Origin: Pseudalkalibacillus hwajinpoensis
GTDB lineage: Bacteria > Bacillota > Bacilli > Bacillales > Guptibacillaceae
Assembly: GCF_015234585.1 (NCBI RefSeq)
Contig: NZ_JADFCM010000002.1
Location: 1-64,000 of the forward strand
DNA length: 64,000 nucleotides
Reading direction: 5' to 3'
Part shown: in pieces, positions 62,488-64,000 of the stretch
Numbering within the stretch: the first letter of the stretch is position 1
How the letters are laid out: the number at the start of each line of letters is the position of its first letter
Notes under the pieces: model-generated
What the model was told of the DNA's origin: nothing
The model's database searches: none
What the model saw: the letters and a program-made list of their open reading frames with translations, nothing else
Program-made: the position numbers and the translations under genes

Positions 62488-63891
62488 ATGATGAAACTAA
62501 GAGATTATGAAGCTGCTTACATTTCTTTTACCACATATTCTCCTTTTAAAAAAATCATAAGAATAAAAAATGTGAACGGAGAAATTTCTACTTGGAAAAC
62601 AATTGATAAGATTACGGATGTTGATACTGGGCTTCAAGGCTTTGTTATACAAAATGTTAATACAGAAGAAGTTGTTATTAGTTTCCGAGGTACAGAAATG
62701 CCCACTTCAGAAAAGAAAGAAATAAAATCAAAATATGTTGGTTCACCATACCAGGATGCTATGTTAGCGTCTGGAGAGGCACAAATTGAGAGCGGCAATA
62801 TCATATATGAAAAAGAATCTATGAACCCGGCTAGTATAATTGAAGCCGACAAAGACGTCACCGAAGACGTGGAAGGGATCATCCTTGGAGATTCCAATTA
62901 TACCAAAAAGAGGTATGGAACAACAGTTTATTCGGGTACACCTTCGCAAGACGCTAGTCTAGTAAGTGGTAAAGCTGAATTGGATCATAAAGCAGGTACA
63001 ATAACTTACATCCATAAAAATCAATTTACGGAAGCAAAGGATAAAGTAGATCAATATGTAGAAAAATTTGGTGCAAAAAACATTACTTTTGTAGGTCACT
63101 CATTAGGAGGAGGTTTAGCACAGTATTTCGCTATTACTAACGACTCAAACTCAGTAACATTTGCAGCAGCTGACATCTATTCTTTGCTAACTCCAGAACT
63201 ACAAAAAAGGGTGGATAATGGGGAGTATAAAGACAACTCAATAAGTTACACGTTTCCTGACGATGTTGTAGGCACACATTATAAAAAATCAACAGGTTCC
63301 GTTTATTACATGAGTGATCCTAGTAAATCAGGTATGCCATGGATCGAAAGTCACGGAATCACAAACTACTTATCAAAGAAACTATATAATGAAGATGGAT
63401 ATTTTGTGCCGGAAGTACTTTACGATGAAAATATTCAAGCCCAACTTACCACCTCTCCTCTTGCACTTAAAAATAGTGGAGTTTCTGATTTTCAAATAAA
63501 GATTCAGGAAGGTTTAATGAGGGTTTATGTCCAAGAGATGAAACAAAGCGAGGAACAAATAGAAGCAACTAAACAGGCTCTAATAGAATTCTTAGATACT
63601 TACATGAACAAAATGAGAGATATTAAAAGCAAATACCTTAATGCAGTGGGTAGTGGTCAATTTGATAAATTAAATACATCAGATGTAGAAGGGAACTTTC
63701 AAGAGTTCACTAGACCTCCAGAAGAAGGAGTACCTATGCTTTTTGATATCCAAACTTTTGATAGCTTGATGACAGCTTTGGGTGAGACTCATCAGGATAC
63801 TACAGACCTTGCATATAACATGGAGAGAATGAGCGATGACTTGGAGCGAGCAGACCAATTACTTGCCCAATGGCTACGATACGAATCTTAA
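62488..63891 (+). CDS. Lipase-like protein with internal duplication
   Basis: 467 residues. The lipase fold (about 1-300) has the nucleophile elbow FVGHSLGGGLAQY, and a probable Asp/His later (ESHGITNYLS). A segment of about 30 residues is duplicated: GSPYQDAMLASGEAQIESGN near 76 and GTPSQDASLVSGKAELDHKA near 151. The C-terminus (about 320-467) is a long helical region like those of Bacillus surface/T7SS-associated lipases (DUF6792-like). Good AGGAGG. No signal peptide. Confidence 0.7.
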   Translation: MMKLRDYEAAYISFTTYSPFKKIIRIKNVNGEISTWKTIDKITDVDTGLQGFVIQNVNTEEVVISFRGTEMPTSEKKEIKSKYVGSPYQDAMLASGEAQIESGNIIYEKESMNPASIIEADKDVTEDVEGIILGDSNYTKKRYGTTVYSGTPSQDASLVSGKAELDHKAGTITYIHKNQFTEAKDKVDQYVEKFGAKNITFVGHSLGGGLAQYFAITNDSNSVTFAAADIYSLLTPELQKRVDNGEYKDNSISYTFPDDVVGTHYKKSTGSVYYMSDPSKSGMPWIESHGITNYLSKKLYNEDGYFVPEVLYDENIQAQLTTSPLALKNSGVSDFQIKIQEGLMRVYVQEMKQSEEQIEATKQALIEFLDTYMNKMRDIKSKYLNAVGSGQFDKLNTSDVEGNFQEFTRPPEEGVPMLFDIQTFDSLMTALGETHQDTTDLAYNMERMSDDLERADQLLAQWLRYES

Positions 63892-63907
63892 TATGGATGG
63901 TGAGACA

Positions 63908-64000
63908 ATGGATTTTGATATTGATTGGTGGGATAATTTCTGGGAGAAACAAAGGCAAAAAGAAGCATTGAGAATACAAATTAAAAACGAACTAGTTTCC
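63908..64000 (+). CDS. 5' end of a small protein gene (partial)
   Basis: ATG at 63908 behind GGTGAG opens MDFDIDWWDNFWEKQRQKEA, then LRIQIKNELVS and runs off the window. An in-frame ATG is also present at 63893. Acidic/aromatic start; partner of the lipase-like gene by position. Confidence 0.5.
   Translation, partial: MDFDIDWWDNFWEKQRQKEALRIQIKNELVS

Overview
The window is low-GC Gram-positive DNA of Bacillaceae type. The evidence is the AGGAGG-like ribosome sites with frequent GTG and TTG starts, a qoxABCD aa3 quinol oxidase operon, YwmB, a Spo0E-family phosphatase, a class F sortase with its LPXTG-like substrate, and a Bacillus-type mer operon. No rRNA, tRNA or CRISPR array was seen. I cannot tell from the sequence alone whether this is chromosome, a large plasmid, or a chromosomal island joined to plasmid-like DNA; the second half (about 37-64 kb) looks plasmid- or element-like.

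Region 1 (1-10.4 kb): a Fur-like regulator, a gene graveyard with an IS1634-like transposase relic, feoA with a naturally split feoB, a 5' fragment of a group IIC intron sitting exactly behind the feo terminator, and the qox operon. Region 2 (10.4-16.3 kb): ywmB, relics of a metal P-type ATPase, a ZIP transporter, IS21 and IS3 transposases, then a sortase/LPXTG pair, then scrambled relics of a PLP-dependent threonine-synthase-like enzyme and an FMN-binding glutamate-synthase-family protein.

Region 3 (16.3-32.2 kb): a heavy-metal resistance island. It holds merR-merF-merA behind a textbook MerR operator/promoter, a MerA-like flavoprotein, a CcdA-like protein, a second lgt, a two-component system, SHOCT proteins, a Met-rich secreted protein, a methyltransferase, a CopC-CopD fusion and a second MerR-type circuit controlling a thioredoxin-like protein. 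Together these suggest mercury reduction plus copper and thiol homeostasis. Region 4 (32.6-37 kb): a decayed flavodoxin, an MFS exporter with a LysR regulator, and two more pseudogenes.

Region 5 (37-64 kb): mostly minus-strand genes of unknown function around a XerS-like tyrosine recombinase. Two 28-bp dif-like sites in inverted orientation flank a single membrane-protein gene beside it. The region encodes two large exported proteins (a 12-repeat Ig-like protein and a CWB2/FN3 surface protein), a PIN-like protein with zinc ribbons, a thermonuclease, a lipase-like protein and many small proteins.

The most interesting signal is in the untranslated leaders of region 5. Three unrelated genes share a leader (family A) with a covarying hairpin of the form TGCAAYC-stem-GRTTAGC, then a stem with a UUUG loop whose 5' arm is also the 5' arm of an intrinsic terminator. 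A fourth, weaker member precedes an operon led by a 22-codon ORF. Three further genes share a second leader type (family B) in which a GGG segment can pair with the CCCC arm of the terminator. These look like transcription attenuators forming a regulon across the region.
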